This document shows, one piece after another, positions 36,367 through 45,145 of a stretch of DNA of 64,000 nucleotides. Location of the stretch: the NCBI RefSeq assembly GCF_000772085.1, contig NZ_CP009755.1, forward strand, positions 310,001 through 374,000, in the 5' to 3' direction. Under the pieces are notes generated by a model that saw nothing but the letters and a program-made list of their open reading frames with translations, was not told the origin of the DNA and did no database searches. Both the position numbers and the translations under genes were made by a program. Numbering within the stretch: position 1 is the first letter of the stretch; each line of letters begins with the position of its first letter. This DNA is from Curtobacterium sp. MR_MD2014. GTDB lineage: Bacteria; Actinomycetota; Actinomycetes; Actinomycetales; Microbacteriaceae.

Positions 36367-37971
36367 GTGCCCGCCGCCGAATTCCCCCTGCCCGACGTGG
36401 GCGAAGGCCTGACCGAGGCCGAGATCGTGCAGTGGCGCGTCGCGATCGGGGACGAGGTCGCCGTCGACCAGGTCCTGGTCGAGATCGAGACCGCGAAGTC
36501 GCTCGTCGAGCTGCCGTCGCCGTTCGCCGGGACCGTCACGGGGCTGCTCGTCTCCGAGGGTGACACCGTCGAGGTCGGCAAGCCGATCATCCGGGTCGAC
36601 TCGGACGTGCAGGTCGCGTCGACGTCCGCCCAGCCGGGAGGCCCGTCCACCGTCGCCGACAGCGTCCCGGCCTCGCCGGACGTCGCCGTCACCCCGCCTG
36701 CCGCAGCGGCCGCTCCGGCTCCCGTCGCGCAGACGCCGCCGGCGCCCGTGCAGCAGACCCCGCCGGCACCGGCCGCCGCCCCGGCCGCACCCGCAGCGGC
36801 CGCACCGGCAGCTGCTGCTCCGCAGCAACCGCGGCACGCGGCTCCGTCGCAGCCGGTCGCTGACCACGCGACCGTCGTCGGCTCCGACGAGTCGTCCGGC
36901 GCCGTCCTGGTCGGGTACGGCTCCGCGACCACGTCCCCGTCCCGCCGGAAGCCGGGCGCCCGCCGGGCCGCAGCGCTCGCCGCCGAGGCGAGCCGTGCCT
37001 CCAGTGCGGACGCCGTCGCCGCGGCCGAGGCCGCCTCGGACCCGGGCGAGGACAGCATCTCGCAGGCCGTCGGCGAGCAGGGCTCCCGACCGCGCAAGGC
37101 CGTCGTGTCGGGCATCGTCCTGGCGAAGCCGCCGATCCGGAAGCTCGCGAAGGACCTGGACGTCGACCTGACCGAGGTCGTGCCGACGGGTCTCGCCGGC
37201 GAGGTCACGCGCGACGACGTCATCCGGCACGCGAAGCAGGCCGGCGTCTTCCGCAACATCGAGACGCCCGAGTGGGGCGACGTCCGCCGCGAGACCATCC
37301 CGGTCAAGGGCGTGCGGAAGGCCATCGCGAAGGCGATGACCACGTCGAAGTTCACGGCGCCGCACGTGTCCCTGTTCGTCGACGTCGACGCGACCCGCAC
37401 CATGGAGTTCGTCAAGCGCCTGAAGTCCTCGCCGACGTTCGCCGGTGTCAAGGTCTCGCCGCTGCTCGTCTTCGCCAAGGCGGTCATCTGGGCCGTCCGT
37501 CGGAACCGGTCGGTGAACTCGACCTGGACCGACCAGGAGATCATCGTCCACCACTTCGTGAACCTCGGCATCGCCGCGGCGACCCCGCGTGGGCTCATCG
37601 TGCCGAACATCAAGGACGCGCAGGACATGTCCCTGTTCGAGCTCGCGAAGGCGCTCGAGGACCTGACGCTCACCGCCCGCGACGGCAAGACCACGCCGCA
37701 GCAGATGGCCGACGGCACCGTGACGATCACGAACATCGGTGTCTTCGGCATGGACACCGGCACCCCGATCCTCAACCCGGGCGAGGTCGCCATCGTCGCG
37801 ATGGGCACGATCAAGCCGAAGCCGTGGGTCGTCGACGGCGAGGTCCGCTCGCGCATGGTGACCACGATCGGTGCCTCGTTCGACCACCGGGTCGTCGACG
37901 GCGATGTGGCCTCGCGCTTCGTGCACGACATCGCCTCGGTGCTCGAGGAGCCGGCGCTGCTGCTCGACTGA
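36367..37971 (+). CDS. Dihydrolipoamide acyltransferase, E2 component
   Basis: 534 residues; GTG at 36367 after GAAGGAG. Domain order: lipoyl domain (1-78) with the lipoylated Lys in [11 protein letters not shown] near 43; an Ala/Pro hinge (about 85-160); a second Ala-rich linker; peripheral E3-binding domain ([14 protein letters not shown] near 256); acyltransferase core from about 300 with the catalytic FDHRVVDGD near 503. One lipoyl domain only. No E3 (lipoamide dehydrogenase) gene follows; it must be elsewhere. Confidence 0.95.
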   Translation: MPAAEFPLPDVGEGLTEAEIVQWRVAIGDEVAVDQVLVEIETAKSLVELPSPFAGTVTGLLVSEGDTVEVGKPIIRVDSDVQVASTSAQPGGPSTVADSVPASPDVAVTPPAAAAAPAPVAQTPPAPVQQTPPAPAAAPAAPAAAAPAAAAPQQPRHAAPSQPVADHATVVGSDESSGAVLVGYGSATTSPSRRKPGARRAAALAAEASRASSADAVAAAEAASDPGEDSISQAVGEQGSRPRKAVVSGIVLAKPPIRKLAKDLDVDLTEVVPTGLAGEVTRDDVIRHAKQAGVFRNIETPEWGDVRRETIPVKGVRKAIAKAMTTSKFTAPHVSLFVDVDATRTMEFVKRLKSSPTFAGVKVSPLLVFAKAVIWAVRRNRSVNSTWTDQEIIVHHFVNLGIAAATPRGLIVPNIKDAQDMSLFELAKALEDLTLTARDGKTTPQQMADGTVTITNIGVFGMDTGTPILNPGEVAIVAMGTIKPKPWVVDGEVRSRMVTTIGASFDHRVVDGDVASRFVHDIASVLEEPALLLD

Positions 37972-37980
37972 CGCCTGGGT

Positions 37981-38013
37981 CCCGGCGGTGCTGTGGGGTT
38001 CCGCAGCGCCGGG
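37981..38013. terminator. Terminator of the dehydrogenase operon
   Basis: CCCGGC (37981-37986) pairs with GCCGGG (38008-38013), continued inside by GTGCTG/CGCAGC around TGGGGTTC. It lies between convergent E2 and toxin genes. Confidence 0.65.
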
Positions 38014-38023
38014 CCGGCGTCAC

Positions 38024-38863
38024 TCAGGCGCGCGAGCGCAGCTCGTCGATGCGCCCTGCGACCGCAGCGCGGAAGGCGGAGACCGCGACGACGGCGTCGA
38101 GTGCGTGGCTCTCCGGAGGCTCCGCGCTGCCCGCGGCCGTGGAGAGTTCCGAGTACGCACGCGCGCCGGTCGCATCCGCGCTCGTGAAGAGGTCACAGAC
38201 GGCGACGACCGCGTCGGCCCGGTCGCGCTCGGAGACCGGCTCGAGGACGGTGAGCACGGCGTCGGCGGCACGGGGTCTCCCGGAGCGGAGATCGGCCACG
38301 AGGACCCAGGCGAAGTCGTAGAGATCCTTGTCCGCGCGACGCCAGTAGGCGCTCGCGCCCTTCGCGGCGACGTACCCGCCGAGTCCGGTGATGGGCGCCT
38401 GTTCCCCGTTGATCTGCGTCGCGTGGACGTCGTGGAGCGCCGGCCCCGGTCCCCGGAGGTTCTTGGCGCCGAGCACCGAGCAGCCCGGCAGCGCGATCTC
38501 CTGGTCGATGTTGTCCGGGACGTCCACCAGGAACTCGACCAGGACGGGGAAGCCCCCGACGTCGAGCAGCCACCGCCAACCGGTGTTCGGGGTGGCCGTG
38601 ACGAACCCGGCGGCCAGGAGTGCGTGCTCCAGCCACGCGAAGTCGAGGTCGTCCCGGTCGTACACGAGGCCGATGTCGATCAGGACGTCGACGTCGTTCG
38701 TGCCTTGGTGGGGCTCGTCCGACTCCACGAGGTGCTCCGGCACGAGGCCCCCGATGAGCAGCAGATCGCGTCGGCGGTCGCCCACCGCGCGCAGCAACGA
38801 CGCGTACGCCGTCTCGGCGAGCGCTCGGGCACCCCGGCTCCGCGTCGATGGGTCCGAGCTCAC
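38024..38863 (-). CDS. AbiEii-like nucleotidyltransferase toxin
   Basis: 279 residues. Nucleotidyltransferase signature near 33-63: LLLIGGLVPEHLV, then GTNDVDVLIDI with the two metal-binding Asp residues; later AAKGASAYWRRADKDLYDFAWV near 165-186 carries the K...KDLYD motif of AbiEii/AbiGii toxins. Such toxins transfer nucleotides to tRNA acceptor ends or other targets and arrest growth, giving phage resistance (family knowledge). The start overlaps the antitoxin stop by ATGA. The order antitoxin-toxin is that of AbiE systems. The second half diverges from proteins I know. Confidence 0.8.
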   Translation of the reverse strand: MSSDPSTRSRGARALAETAYASLLRAVGDRRRDLLLIGGLVPEHLVESDEPHQGTNDVDVLIDIGLVYDRDDLDFAWLEHALLAAGFVTATPNTGWRWLLDVGGFPVLVEFLVDVPDNIDQEIALPGCSVLGAKNLRGPGPALHDVHATQINGEQAPITGLGGYVAAKGASAYWRRADKDLYDFAWVLVADLRSGRPRAADAVLTVLEPVSERDRADAVVAVCDLFTSADATGARAYSELSTAAGSAEPPESHALDAVVAVSAFRAAVAGRIDELRSRA

Positions 38864-39912
38864 GAGACCACCTGGAGCATCGTGGCGCGGAAGGACTCTG
38901 CTGCCTCACGCTCGCGGTCCGTGCCCGCGGCGAGGTCAGCGTAGACACGAGCGGGCGCGGCGACTCGGCGACCATCGACGATGCTGGCGGTCCTCTCGAT
39001 GACGGGCGTGGTCGGTGCGAGTCTGATCCGCGGCACGGAAGCGGGGATCAGTCGGGCGCGTCGGGTCGCTTCGTCGATCCCGCGCCAGGCGTCCGGACTC
39101 GCGACGTAGGCGGTCACGACCCATCCGCCGGTCAGCGTGGGGCGGGACAGCTCGCTCGCTGCGGCTCCGGTCAGGACGAGCTCATCGCCGAACGCCTCGA
39201 CGAGTTGCTCCACGATGCGAGCGGGGTCCCGGTGGACCGAGTGGAAGCCGTCGAAGCGTCGGCGTTGCTCACCCGTCCACCGTGACCAGGAGTCGAACAT
39301 CGCCGGCCCGTTCGCGACGACCCGGCTCCGGGGTCGAAGGCCCGGTGCCGTCCACTGCTGCGCATCGAGGAGCGCGTAGGTGCCGGCGACGGTCCCGAGG
39401 GATCGACCGCTCATACGGGCAACCGTCTCGACATCCGGTACGTCGCTCGCTCCCGCCGTGGCGGGGTCCTGCTTCGTCAGGACGGCGAGCAGCGCTTCCG
39501 TGACGTCAGCCCGGGCAGGGCTCCATGTCAGCGGACGATCAGCAGGGCGGGACGGCGAAGCGCCGTCCCGGTCGACCCACACGGTACCGAGACGGAGCTC
39601 CGCGGATCCGTCGCGCCCGACCCACGACGCGCCCTCGGAGCGGAGCAGCTGTCGTGCTCCTGGTGACACGGTGTGGGCAGCGATCACGATGAGGTCGCCG
39701 TGCTCTCGTGCTGCGCGCACTTCCGGGTCGATCAGTGCTCGTTGCACGTCCCTCGGGTAGCCGTAGCCGGCCCAGGAGACGACGAGGCGGCGACGGGATC
39801 CGTCGGGCAGTGTTGCCGTCCAGCTCCCGTCGCGTCTCGGTGAGAGGACGACCGAGCCGTTCGGGAGCGCTTCCGCCAGTGCGGTGATCGCGAACTCTTC
39901 AGTGTTCGGCAC
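38860..39912 (-). CDS. AbiEi-like antitoxin/autoregulator
   Basis: 350 residues; GTG start at 39912, 6 bases after TACAGT inside the palindromic operator, so apparently leaderless. Three parts: residues 1-115 contain VIAAHTVSPGARQLLRSEGA followed by SWVGRDGSAELRL, resembling the restriction-endonuclease-like region of some AbiEi proteins; 125-190 is probably a winged helix (TEALLAVL...MSGRSLGTVAGTYALLD); the C-terminal part (LVLTGAAASELSRPT, AAPARVYADLAAGTDRE) matches the AbiEi C-terminal domain. It should bind the palindrome and repress the pair. Assignment rests on motif layout plus the toxin partner. Confidence 0.72.
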   Translation of the reverse strand: MPNTEEFAITALAEALPNGSVVLSPRRDGSWTATLPDGSRRRLVVSWAGYGYPRDVQRALIDPEVRAAREHGDLIVIAAHTVSPGARQLLRSEGASWVGRDGSAELRLGTVWVDRDGASPSRPADRPLTWSPARADVTEALLAVLTKQDPATAGASDVPDVETVARMSGRSLGTVAGTYALLDAQQWTAPGLRPRSRVVANGPAMFDSWSRWTGEQRRRFDGFHSVHRDPARIVEQLVEAFGDELVLTGAAASELSRPTLTGGWVVTAYVASPDAWRGIDEATRRARLIPASVPRIRLAPTTPVIERTASIVDGRRVAAPARVYADLAAGTDREREAAESFRATMLQVVS

Positions 39913-39936
39913 GTTTTCACTGTACAGTGAAAACGT
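39911..39936. promoter_or_regulatory. Perfect 26-bp palindrome: promoter-operator of the AbiE-like pair
   Basis: ACGTTTTCACTGT followed directly by its exact inverse complement. It covers the -10 box TACAGT (minus strand 39924-39919) and touches the GTG start codon. It is much richer in A/T than its surroundings. By symmetry TACAGT also reads on the plus strand at 39923-39928. Confidence 0.85.
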
Positions 39937-39976
39937 CCTTCATGCTGAAAAATCGGTGATTGTGTACTCGTTGGGC

Positions 39977-40010
39977 GGCCCCGGGCTGCGCGAAGCCGCA
40001 GTCCGGGGCC
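39977..40010. other. Stable hairpin between the antitoxin operator and the GNAT gene
   Basis: GGCCCCGG (39977-39984) pairs with CCGGGGCC (40003-40010); inside is a CTGC/GCAG stem around GCGAAGCC. It could be the terminator of a short plus-strand transcript from the palindrome, or a leader element of the GNAT gene. Confidence 0.4.
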
Positions 40011-40072
40011 GGATCGCGCGGACGTCGCGTGGTGTCCACCCACTTGTCGGGGGTCGGGGTGATGATCGGACC

Positions 40073-40645
40073 ATGGCCCACCAGCTCCTGACCCCACAGC
40101 AGGAGATCCGGACGGATCGCCTGGTGCTGACACCGCTCACGCCCGCCGACATCGACGACGTGCACGCGGTGTTCTCCGACGCGCGGACCTGGGGACACCT
40201 GCCCTCCGGGCGGCACACCGACCGTGCGACGACGGTCGACCTCGTGCAGCGCAAGATCGGCGGTCGGGCCCGGTACGGCCTCGGTTCGTGGACGGTCCGC
40301 ACGACGGACGGAGCGTTCGTCGGGGTCGGCGGCGTCGACATGACGACGGCGGGGGTCTGGAACCTCGGCTACCGGTTGGCTCCCGCGGCCTGGGGGAACG
40401 GGTACGCCGGCGAGCTCGCGCGCGCAGCCGTGGCCGAAGCGCACCGCGCAGCTCCCTGCGCGCCGGTGACCGGCCGGGTGCTGACGAACAACCCGGCGTC
40501 GGCCGCTGTGCTGCGGAAGGTGGGGCTGTCGCTCGTCTGGCAGGGGTCGGCGTCGGTCGCTGCTCCGGACGGCGTGCTCGGTCAGGTGTGGACCGACCGC
40601 GAACTCACCGACGACCAGTTCGCCTGGCTCGTCCGCAACGCCTGA
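40073..40645 (+). CDS. GNAT-family N-acetyltransferase
   Basis: 190 residues, RimJ/RimL-like: IRTDRLVLTPLTPADIDDVHAV near 12-33, GVGGVDMTTAGVWNLGYRLAPAAWGNGYAGELARA near 83-117 with the acetyl-CoA loop (W-G-x-G-x-A form) and TNNPASAAVLRKVGLSLV near 140. Substrate (amine of a protein, antibiotic or amino acid) unknown. ATG 40073 lacks a strong ribosome site. Lies between the toxin-antitoxin and bacteriocin loci; no evident link to either. Confidence 0.9.
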   Translation: MAHQLLTPQQEIRTDRLVLTPLTPADIDDVHAVFSDARTWGHLPSGRHTDRATTVDLVQRKIGGRARYGLGSWTVRTTDGAFVGVGGVDMTTAGVWNLGYRLAPAAWGNGYAGELARAAVAEAHRAAPCAPVTGRVLTNNPASAAVLRKVGLSLVWQGSASVAAPDGVLGQVWTDRELTDDQFAWLVRNA

Positions 40646-40675
40646 GGGGCGGACGGCGCCGAGGAGCGGGCCTGC

Positions 40676-41326
40676 TCAGGGTCCGCCTCGATGGTCCCGA
40701 GCATCCCGGAGGGCGATCACGCGTGCCGCGCGCCGTGTGACCGACGGCGCGTGCGTCGCGATGAGGACCGCGGCGCCCGCGGCCGCGAACGACTCGAGCC
40801 GGTCGAGCACCAACGCAGCGTTGTCGGCATCGAGCGCGCTGGTCGGCTCGTCGGCGAGGATGACGGACGGCTGCTTGACGAGGAGCCTCGCGAGCGCGAC
40901 GCGCTGTTGCTCGCCGCCGCTCAGCTCGTGGGTGCGGGCGGACGAGCGTCCGCCGAGTCCGACCTGTTCGAGCGCCGCGCCGGTGGAGAGGCCTCGACGA
41001 CGGCCGCGTCCGGTCGGTCGGGCGAGGTCGACGTTCGCCCCCACGGTTGCATCGTGGACCAGCCCGAAGTCCTGGAACAGGTAGCCGATGTGGTCCCGGC
41101 GGAGCAGGCGCGCGCGGCGTGCGCTCCGTCCCGCGTCCACACCGCCGATGCGGATCGTCCCGGAGTCGACCCGGTCGATGTGGCCGACGCAGTCGAGCAG
41201 CGTCGACTTGCCGCAGCCGCTGGGCCCCGTGAGCGCCACGACCTCGCCGGCGTCGACCGAGAAGGTGAGGTCCTCCCAGAGCGTGCGACCGCCCCGCTGC
41301 TTGCTGACGGTCAGGACGTCGATCAT
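40676..41326 (-). CDS. ABC transporter ATPase of the bacteriocin locus
   Basis: 216 residues: Walker A GPSGCGKST near 34, Q-loop YLFQDFGLV near 82, signature LSGGEQQRVALARLL near 133, Walker B VILADEPTSALD near 153, switch His in IATHAPS near 189. It is of the MacB/LolD class that powers mechanotransmission or bacteriocin immunity exporters. Start overlaps the stop of the membrane protein (ATGA), so the two form one complex. Bacteriocin loci of the lactococcin 972 type carry exactly such an ATPase. Confidence 0.93.
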   Translation of the reverse strand: MIDVLTVSKQRGGRTLWEDLTFSVDAGEVVALTGPSGCGKSTLLDCVGHIDRVDSGTIRIGGVDAGRSARRARLLRRDHIGYLFQDFGLVHDATVGANVDLARPTGRGRRRGLSTGAALEQVGLGGRSSARTHELSGGEQQRVALARLLVKQPSVILADEPTSALDADNAALVLDRLESFAAAGAAVLIATHAPSVTRRAARVIALRDARDHRGGP

Positions 41327-43347
41327 CGTGCTTCGTCTCCTCGGGACCTGTCGGTGCCCCGGGCCGTGCCCAGGACGATCACGGTGCTCACGATCGACAC
41401 CACCACCGCGGCCGCGATCGCGAGCAGCGCTGCCGGAGTGGCCGTCTGCGTCAGCGGGTCCAGCGTCGAGACCCGCCACGATGCATCCGGCCTGAGCCGG
41501 GACCACGCCGCACCCGCCGCGACAGCTGCGACGGCGACGGACACCACCTCGACGGCGAGCAGGTCGGCGTCGGCCCGTACCGGGTGGACACCTGCGACGG
41601 TCTTCGCGAACCTGGCCCGGCCGTGCCGGCGACGGTGTGCCGACGTCGCGAGCACAGCGAGCGCGACCGACACCACGGCACCGCTCACGACCGCAGCGGA
41701 CTGGGCGACGACCGTCCGCCGGGCACCGCGTGCGGTCTCCGCTGCCGCCTGTCCGACGTCCACCACGGCACTGATCTCCGAGCCGACCCCGGCAGCGTGG
41801 ATCGCCCGCTCCGCGCGCGCACGGTCGCGGAACGCGACGTCGCCGGTCGACAGCCACGAGCCGAGCTGGTCCGCCGAGAACATCGTGGCCGGCGTCGGGA
41901 CGACCACCAGGACGGCGTCGTCGACCCATCCCCGGACCCGGCCGCCGTCCGGGTACGTCCAGAGCTCCGGCGTGCCGAGCCGCCCGACGGTGACGTCCCG
42001 GGTGGCCGCAGCGGGCGCGTCGCGGAAGTCCCAGTCGGTGAGCGACCTGACGAGCGCGTCCGGGTCGAGCCTGCTGCGCTCGGGGAGCCAGACGGTCGGC
42101 GTCGCACCGGCACGGATGCGGGTGCCGTCCGCCGCGCGGACGTCCTGGAGTCGGAGGTACTCGGCGTCGACGAAGAGCGCGGACACCCCCGCGCCGCCCT
42201 CGCCGGTCGAGACCTCCCTGAGCGCGGTGAGCAGTGCGTCGTGGTCCTGCAGTGCGCCACCGGCGAACCGGCCGAGCCGGTCCCAGTACGCCTGTGACTC
42301 GATCGGTCGGGGGTCCGGCGTGATCCACAGCTGCACGACCGTCCCTGCCGCCCGGAGGTCCCGATCGGTGCCGGACGTCCGCGCCACGACCTCGGCGCCG
42401 ACGAGACCGCTCACCGCGGCGACGAGCAGCAGTGTCGCCGCCAGCCGTGCGATGCGCGCGAGCCCGACGATCCCACCCGGTGGCCGCGAGCCACGCAGCG
42501 AGTCGACCAGGGGGCGTCGGCAGGCGAGGAGGACGCCCGTCGCGTGCGCGAGCAGCACCGGCGTGAGCAGCGCGGCGCAGAGCAGCGCGGACGCGGCGAC
42601 GAGTGCCGGCCACTGCGCTGCGCGGTTGACGATCCAGACGCCGACGCCGGCGAGTGGCGCGCCGACGAGCAGGACCGCCGCGCTCGTCCCCAGCGCACTC
42701 AGCTCCTGCCGCAGGATCCGCACGGCACTCTGCCCGTGCAGTCGGCGGACCGCGCAGCGCCGCGGCGAGCCGACCGTCGCCACCAGGCACGCGGTGGCCG
42801 ATCCGAGCACCAGGATGCCGACCAGACCGAGGGTGCCGTCTACCGTCTCGCCGATGCCGAGTCGAGTCAGGGCCCGGATCGACTCGGTCGTCGCTCCGTA
42901 GCCGACCGAGTCGAAGGCGCGGACCAGGTCGTGGCGGGCGGCATCGTCGCCGAACAGCTCGTACGTGCCGGTCGGGTCGACGCGGTCGAGGTCGGCCATC
43001 GGTCGGACCCGGGTCGAGACCGCACTGGAGAAGTCCGGGTAGCCGTCACGGAGCCACTGCTCACCGAGCGTCCCCGGAGCGTCGGTCACGAGCGCTGTCC
43101 GGCGTCCGTCCGGGTCCGCGCGGTCGGCGACCATCCGGACGACGGTCGCGTGGTGTTCCTCGGCGACGCGGGTGATCGCTCCGGCGATGATCCGGTTCGA
43201 CCGCGCCGCGCCGCCGAGGGAGACGGTGACCGAGGACGTCGCCCCGACCACGCTGGTCTCGTCCGCCACGGTGAGTCCGACGAAGGCGAGGACGAACGCG
43301 AGGACGGGCGGAATGGCGTAGGCGAGTACCAGTGCACGGGGTCGCAT
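41323..43347 (-). CDS. Bacteriocin-associated integral membrane protein (putative immunity/export)
   Basis: 674 residues. Membrane helices near 7-28, then a large extracytoplasmic part (30-165), a helix group near 170-340 (LVGILVLGSATACLVATVG, LVAASALLCAALLTPVLLA, ARLAATLLLVAAVSGLVGA), a second external domain (345-545) and three C-terminal helices near 550-665. This two-domain layout with ~7-8 helices and a matching ATPase fits the bacteriocin-associated integral membrane family (DUF1430/TIGR01654) found next to lactococcin-972-type genes. It lies 23 bases after the bacteriocin gene. Immunity or export function is inferred. Confidence 0.8.
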   Translation of the reverse strand: MRPRALVLAYAIPPVLAFVLAFVGLTVADETSVVGATSSVTVSLGGAARSNRIIAGAITRVAEEHHATVVRMVADRADPDGRRTALVTDAPGTLGEQWLRDGYPDFSSAVSTRVRPMADLDRVDPTGTYELFGDDAARHDLVRAFDSVGYGATTESIRALTRLGIGETVDGTLGLVGILVLGSATACLVATVGSPRRCAVRRLHGQSAVRILRQELSALGTSAAVLLVGAPLAGVGVWIVNRAAQWPALVAASALLCAALLTPVLLAHATGVLLACRRPLVDSLRGSRPPGGIVGLARIARLAATLLLVAAVSGLVGAEVVARTSGTDRDLRAAGTVVQLWITPDPRPIESQAYWDRLGRFAGGALQDHDALLTALREVSTGEGGAGVSALFVDAEYLRLQDVRAADGTRIRAGATPTVWLPERSRLDPDALVRSLTDWDFRDAPAAATRDVTVGRLGTPELWTYPDGGRVRGWVDDAVLVVVPTPATMFSADQLGSWLSTGDVAFRDRARAERAIHAAGVGSEISAVVDVGQAAAETARGARRTVVAQSAAVVSGAVVSVALAVLATSAHRRRHGRARFAKTVAGVHPVRADADLLAVEVVSVAVAAVAAGAAWSRLRPDASWRVSTLDPLTQTATPAALLAIAAAVVVSIVSTVIVLGTARGTDRSRGDEAR

Positions 43348-43370
43348 GCGGTTCTCAGGACCGTCGACGG

Positions 43371-43769
43371 TCAGCAGTTGTGGTAGTAGGCCTGGTTCCC
43401 GCTGAACTTCTTCGGGGTGATCGCGTAGGCGTACCGACCGCCGGGGACACCCGTGACCTGCCTCGACTTCTTCCCGACCGCGGTCGCGCCGTGGCAGCGC
43501 TTCTCGCGGAAGTAGTTCGACCAGACGTCACTGCTGCCGACGCCCCACTGCCAGAAGCTCCCGCCCCCGCCGTCACTCCGCTGCAGGACCGAGGAGCGAC
43601 GCTCTCCGGACGTTCCGGCACCGGAGTCGGGGATGACGATCCCGCCCGCTTCCGAGCCCTGCCCGAGCACCTCGGTCGGGCTCGCGACCGCCACCGTCGC
43701 GGTCCCGCCGACGACCAGCCCGATCGTCAGCGTGAGTCCGATCAGGACCTGCTTCCCCTTGTGTTCCAT
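43371..43769 (-). CDS. Lactococcin 972-family bacteriocin precursor
   Basis: 132 residues; ATG at 43769 with GGAAGGG 8 bases upstream. Signal peptide 1-29 (QVLIGLTLTIGLVVGGTATVAVA, cleaved before SPTE). After a Gly/Ser-rich spacer, residues about 70-132 match the lactococcin 972 fold: GGSFWQWGVGSSDVWSNYF, the H-x-A-T block (CHGATAV), GVPGGRYAYAITP and a terminal AYYHNC. The parent bacteriocin is unmodified, has no cysteine and blocks septum formation by binding lipid II. Here there are two Cys (in KRCHG and at the very end), possibly a disulphide, and a ~40-residue spacer not found in the short members. First of three genes with the permease and ATPase. Confidence 0.9.
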   Translation of the reverse strand: MEHKGKQVLIGLTLTIGLVVGGTATVAVASPTEVLGQGSEAGGIVIPDSGAGTSGERRSSVLQRSDGGGGSFWQWGVGSSDVWSNYFREKRCHGATAVGKKSRQVTGVPGGRYAYAITPKKFSGNQAYYHNC

Positions 43770-43804
43770 GTCGTCACCCTTCCGTTCGTCTGATGTGTCC
43801 GATC

Positions 43805-43834
43805 AGCGTGACGGAGCGCTTCGGGTGATGTCAA
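43805..43834 (-). promoter_or_regulatory. Candidate promoter of the bacteriocin operon
   Basis: On the minus strand TTGACA (43834-43829) is a perfect -35 and CACGCT (43810-43805) a fair -10 after 18 bases. Just upstream is an A/T-rich stretch with ATCG-N6-CGAT and GAAT-N7-ATTC inverted repeats that may bind a regulator. Confidence 0.5.
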
Positions 43835-43852
43835 ACATCGAATGTACGATAT

Positions 43853-45145
43853 TCAGATCTGCGATCGAGGTTCCGCCGCGGACAACGCGTCCGCGAACGG
43901 CCCGACGTACGTCCGGAACGACCACTGCACGGTGTTCCAGTCGTGACCGCTGCCCGGCGCTGATCCGACCTCGACCCGGGCCCCTGCCTCCCGCGCGGCC
44001 GCACCGAGCTCCCGTGCGTTCTCGCTGAACTCCCGGTCGGACGACCCGGCGGTCAGCCAGAGGGCGTGGCCGTCCAGCCCGTGCTCCCGCATCTGTGCGA
44101 TCGGTGCCGCCGCCTGCCAGGCCGCCACGGATCCGCCGAACGCCTGGTCGGCGCTGTGCTGCGGGCCCTGGTCGATCGGCTGGAGCTCGCTCGACACCGC
44201 CAGCGCCGCACCGAAGGCGGACGGGTGCCCGGTGAGGAACTGCATCGTGCACGTGCCGCCCTGCGAGAACCCGGTCAGCCCCCAGGCCTTCCGGTCGGTC
44301 GTCGCGGGCAGGTTCGCGTGGATCCAGGTCGGCACGTCCTGCGTCACGTAGGTCGCGACGTTCCCGAGCCGGGAGTCGACGCACATCGTGTTCCTCCCCG
44401 GCGCGGAGAGCTGGTCGACGCTCACGACGATGGGCGCCCGACCGTCGTGCGCGCGGGCGTAGGCGTCCAGGGACTCCGCCAGACGACCGGCGGTGAACAG
44501 GTCCCCGGGCGCACCCGGCTGCCCCGAGAAGGCGATGACGACGGGCAGTGGTCGCGGGTCCCGCACCAGGGCCGCCGGCGGCAGCCAGACGACGGCCGGC
44601 CGCGCGTCGAAGTGCGAGCGCGTGCCGGGGATGGTCGCGGTCCGGACGATCCCGGCGGTGGGCATCGTGTCGAGGGGAGCGGCGTCACGGTCGTAGGCGG
44701 GCCACGGGTCGCTCTGCACGACGGTGCCGAGCGTCGGGTACTTGGCGAACTCGACGTTGATGCCGAGCGCGGGCACGACGAGCGCCGCCGGCACCAGGAC
44801 GATCGCGAGCGCGCGACGCCATCCGCCGCCCTGCACCAGACCGGTGACCGCGAGGGCGAGTGCCGCGCCGGCGAAGGCGCTCCACATCTGCGTGATCGGG
44901 CTCAGCGCGACGCCGAACAGGTCGACGACCTGCGTGGTGAACCAGCAGGCGGCGAGCACGACGAGCGCGGCAGCGGCAGCGATGCCGGCGCGGAGGGCCG
45001 CTCGGCGCCAGGCCTGCCGCGACCGCCACTGCCGCACGGCGGGCAGCAGGACGGCGGTCGCGAGCACGGCGAACGCCAGGTCGGCCGGCACGAGCTTGTT
45101 CGGTGCCTGCAGCTGCGTCGCGAGCAGCCACTCGACGGGGCTCAC
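43853..45145 (-). CDS. Membrane-anchored esterase-fold protein
   Basis: 430 residues; GTG start overlapping the upstream stop (GTGA). The N-terminal ~135 residues carry four membrane helices (ADLAFAVLATAVLLPAV, LRAGIAAAAALVVLAACW, WSAFAGAALALAVTGLV, RALAIVLVPAALVVPAL). The rest is an extracellular alpha/beta hydrolase of the esterase D/mycolyltransferase type with nucleophile GFSQGGTC near 283 and GHDWNT near 400 with the His. It probably acts on envelope lipids or glycans. Coupled to the MprF-like gene, with the bacteriocin gene 83 bases further on. Confidence 0.88.
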   Translation of the reverse strand: MSPVEWLLATQLQAPNKLVPADLAFAVLATAVLLPAVRQWRSRQAWRRAALRAGIAAAAALVVLAACWFTTQVVDLFGVALSPITQMWSAFAGAALALAVTGLVQGGGWRRALAIVLVPAALVVPALGINVEFAKYPTLGTVVQSDPWPAYDRDAAPLDTMPTAGIVRTATIPGTRSHFDARPAVVWLPPAALVRDPRPLPVVIAFSGQPGAPGDLFTAGRLAESLDAYARAHDGRAPIVVSVDQLSAPGRNTMCVDSRLGNVATYVTQDVPTWIHANLPATTDRKAWGLTGFSQGGTCTMQFLTGHPSAFGAALAVSSELQPIDQGPQHSADQAFGGSVAAWQAAAPIAQMREHGLDGHALWLTAGSSDREFSENARELGAAAREAGARVEVGSAPGSGHDWNTVQWSFRTYVGPFADALSAAEPRSQI

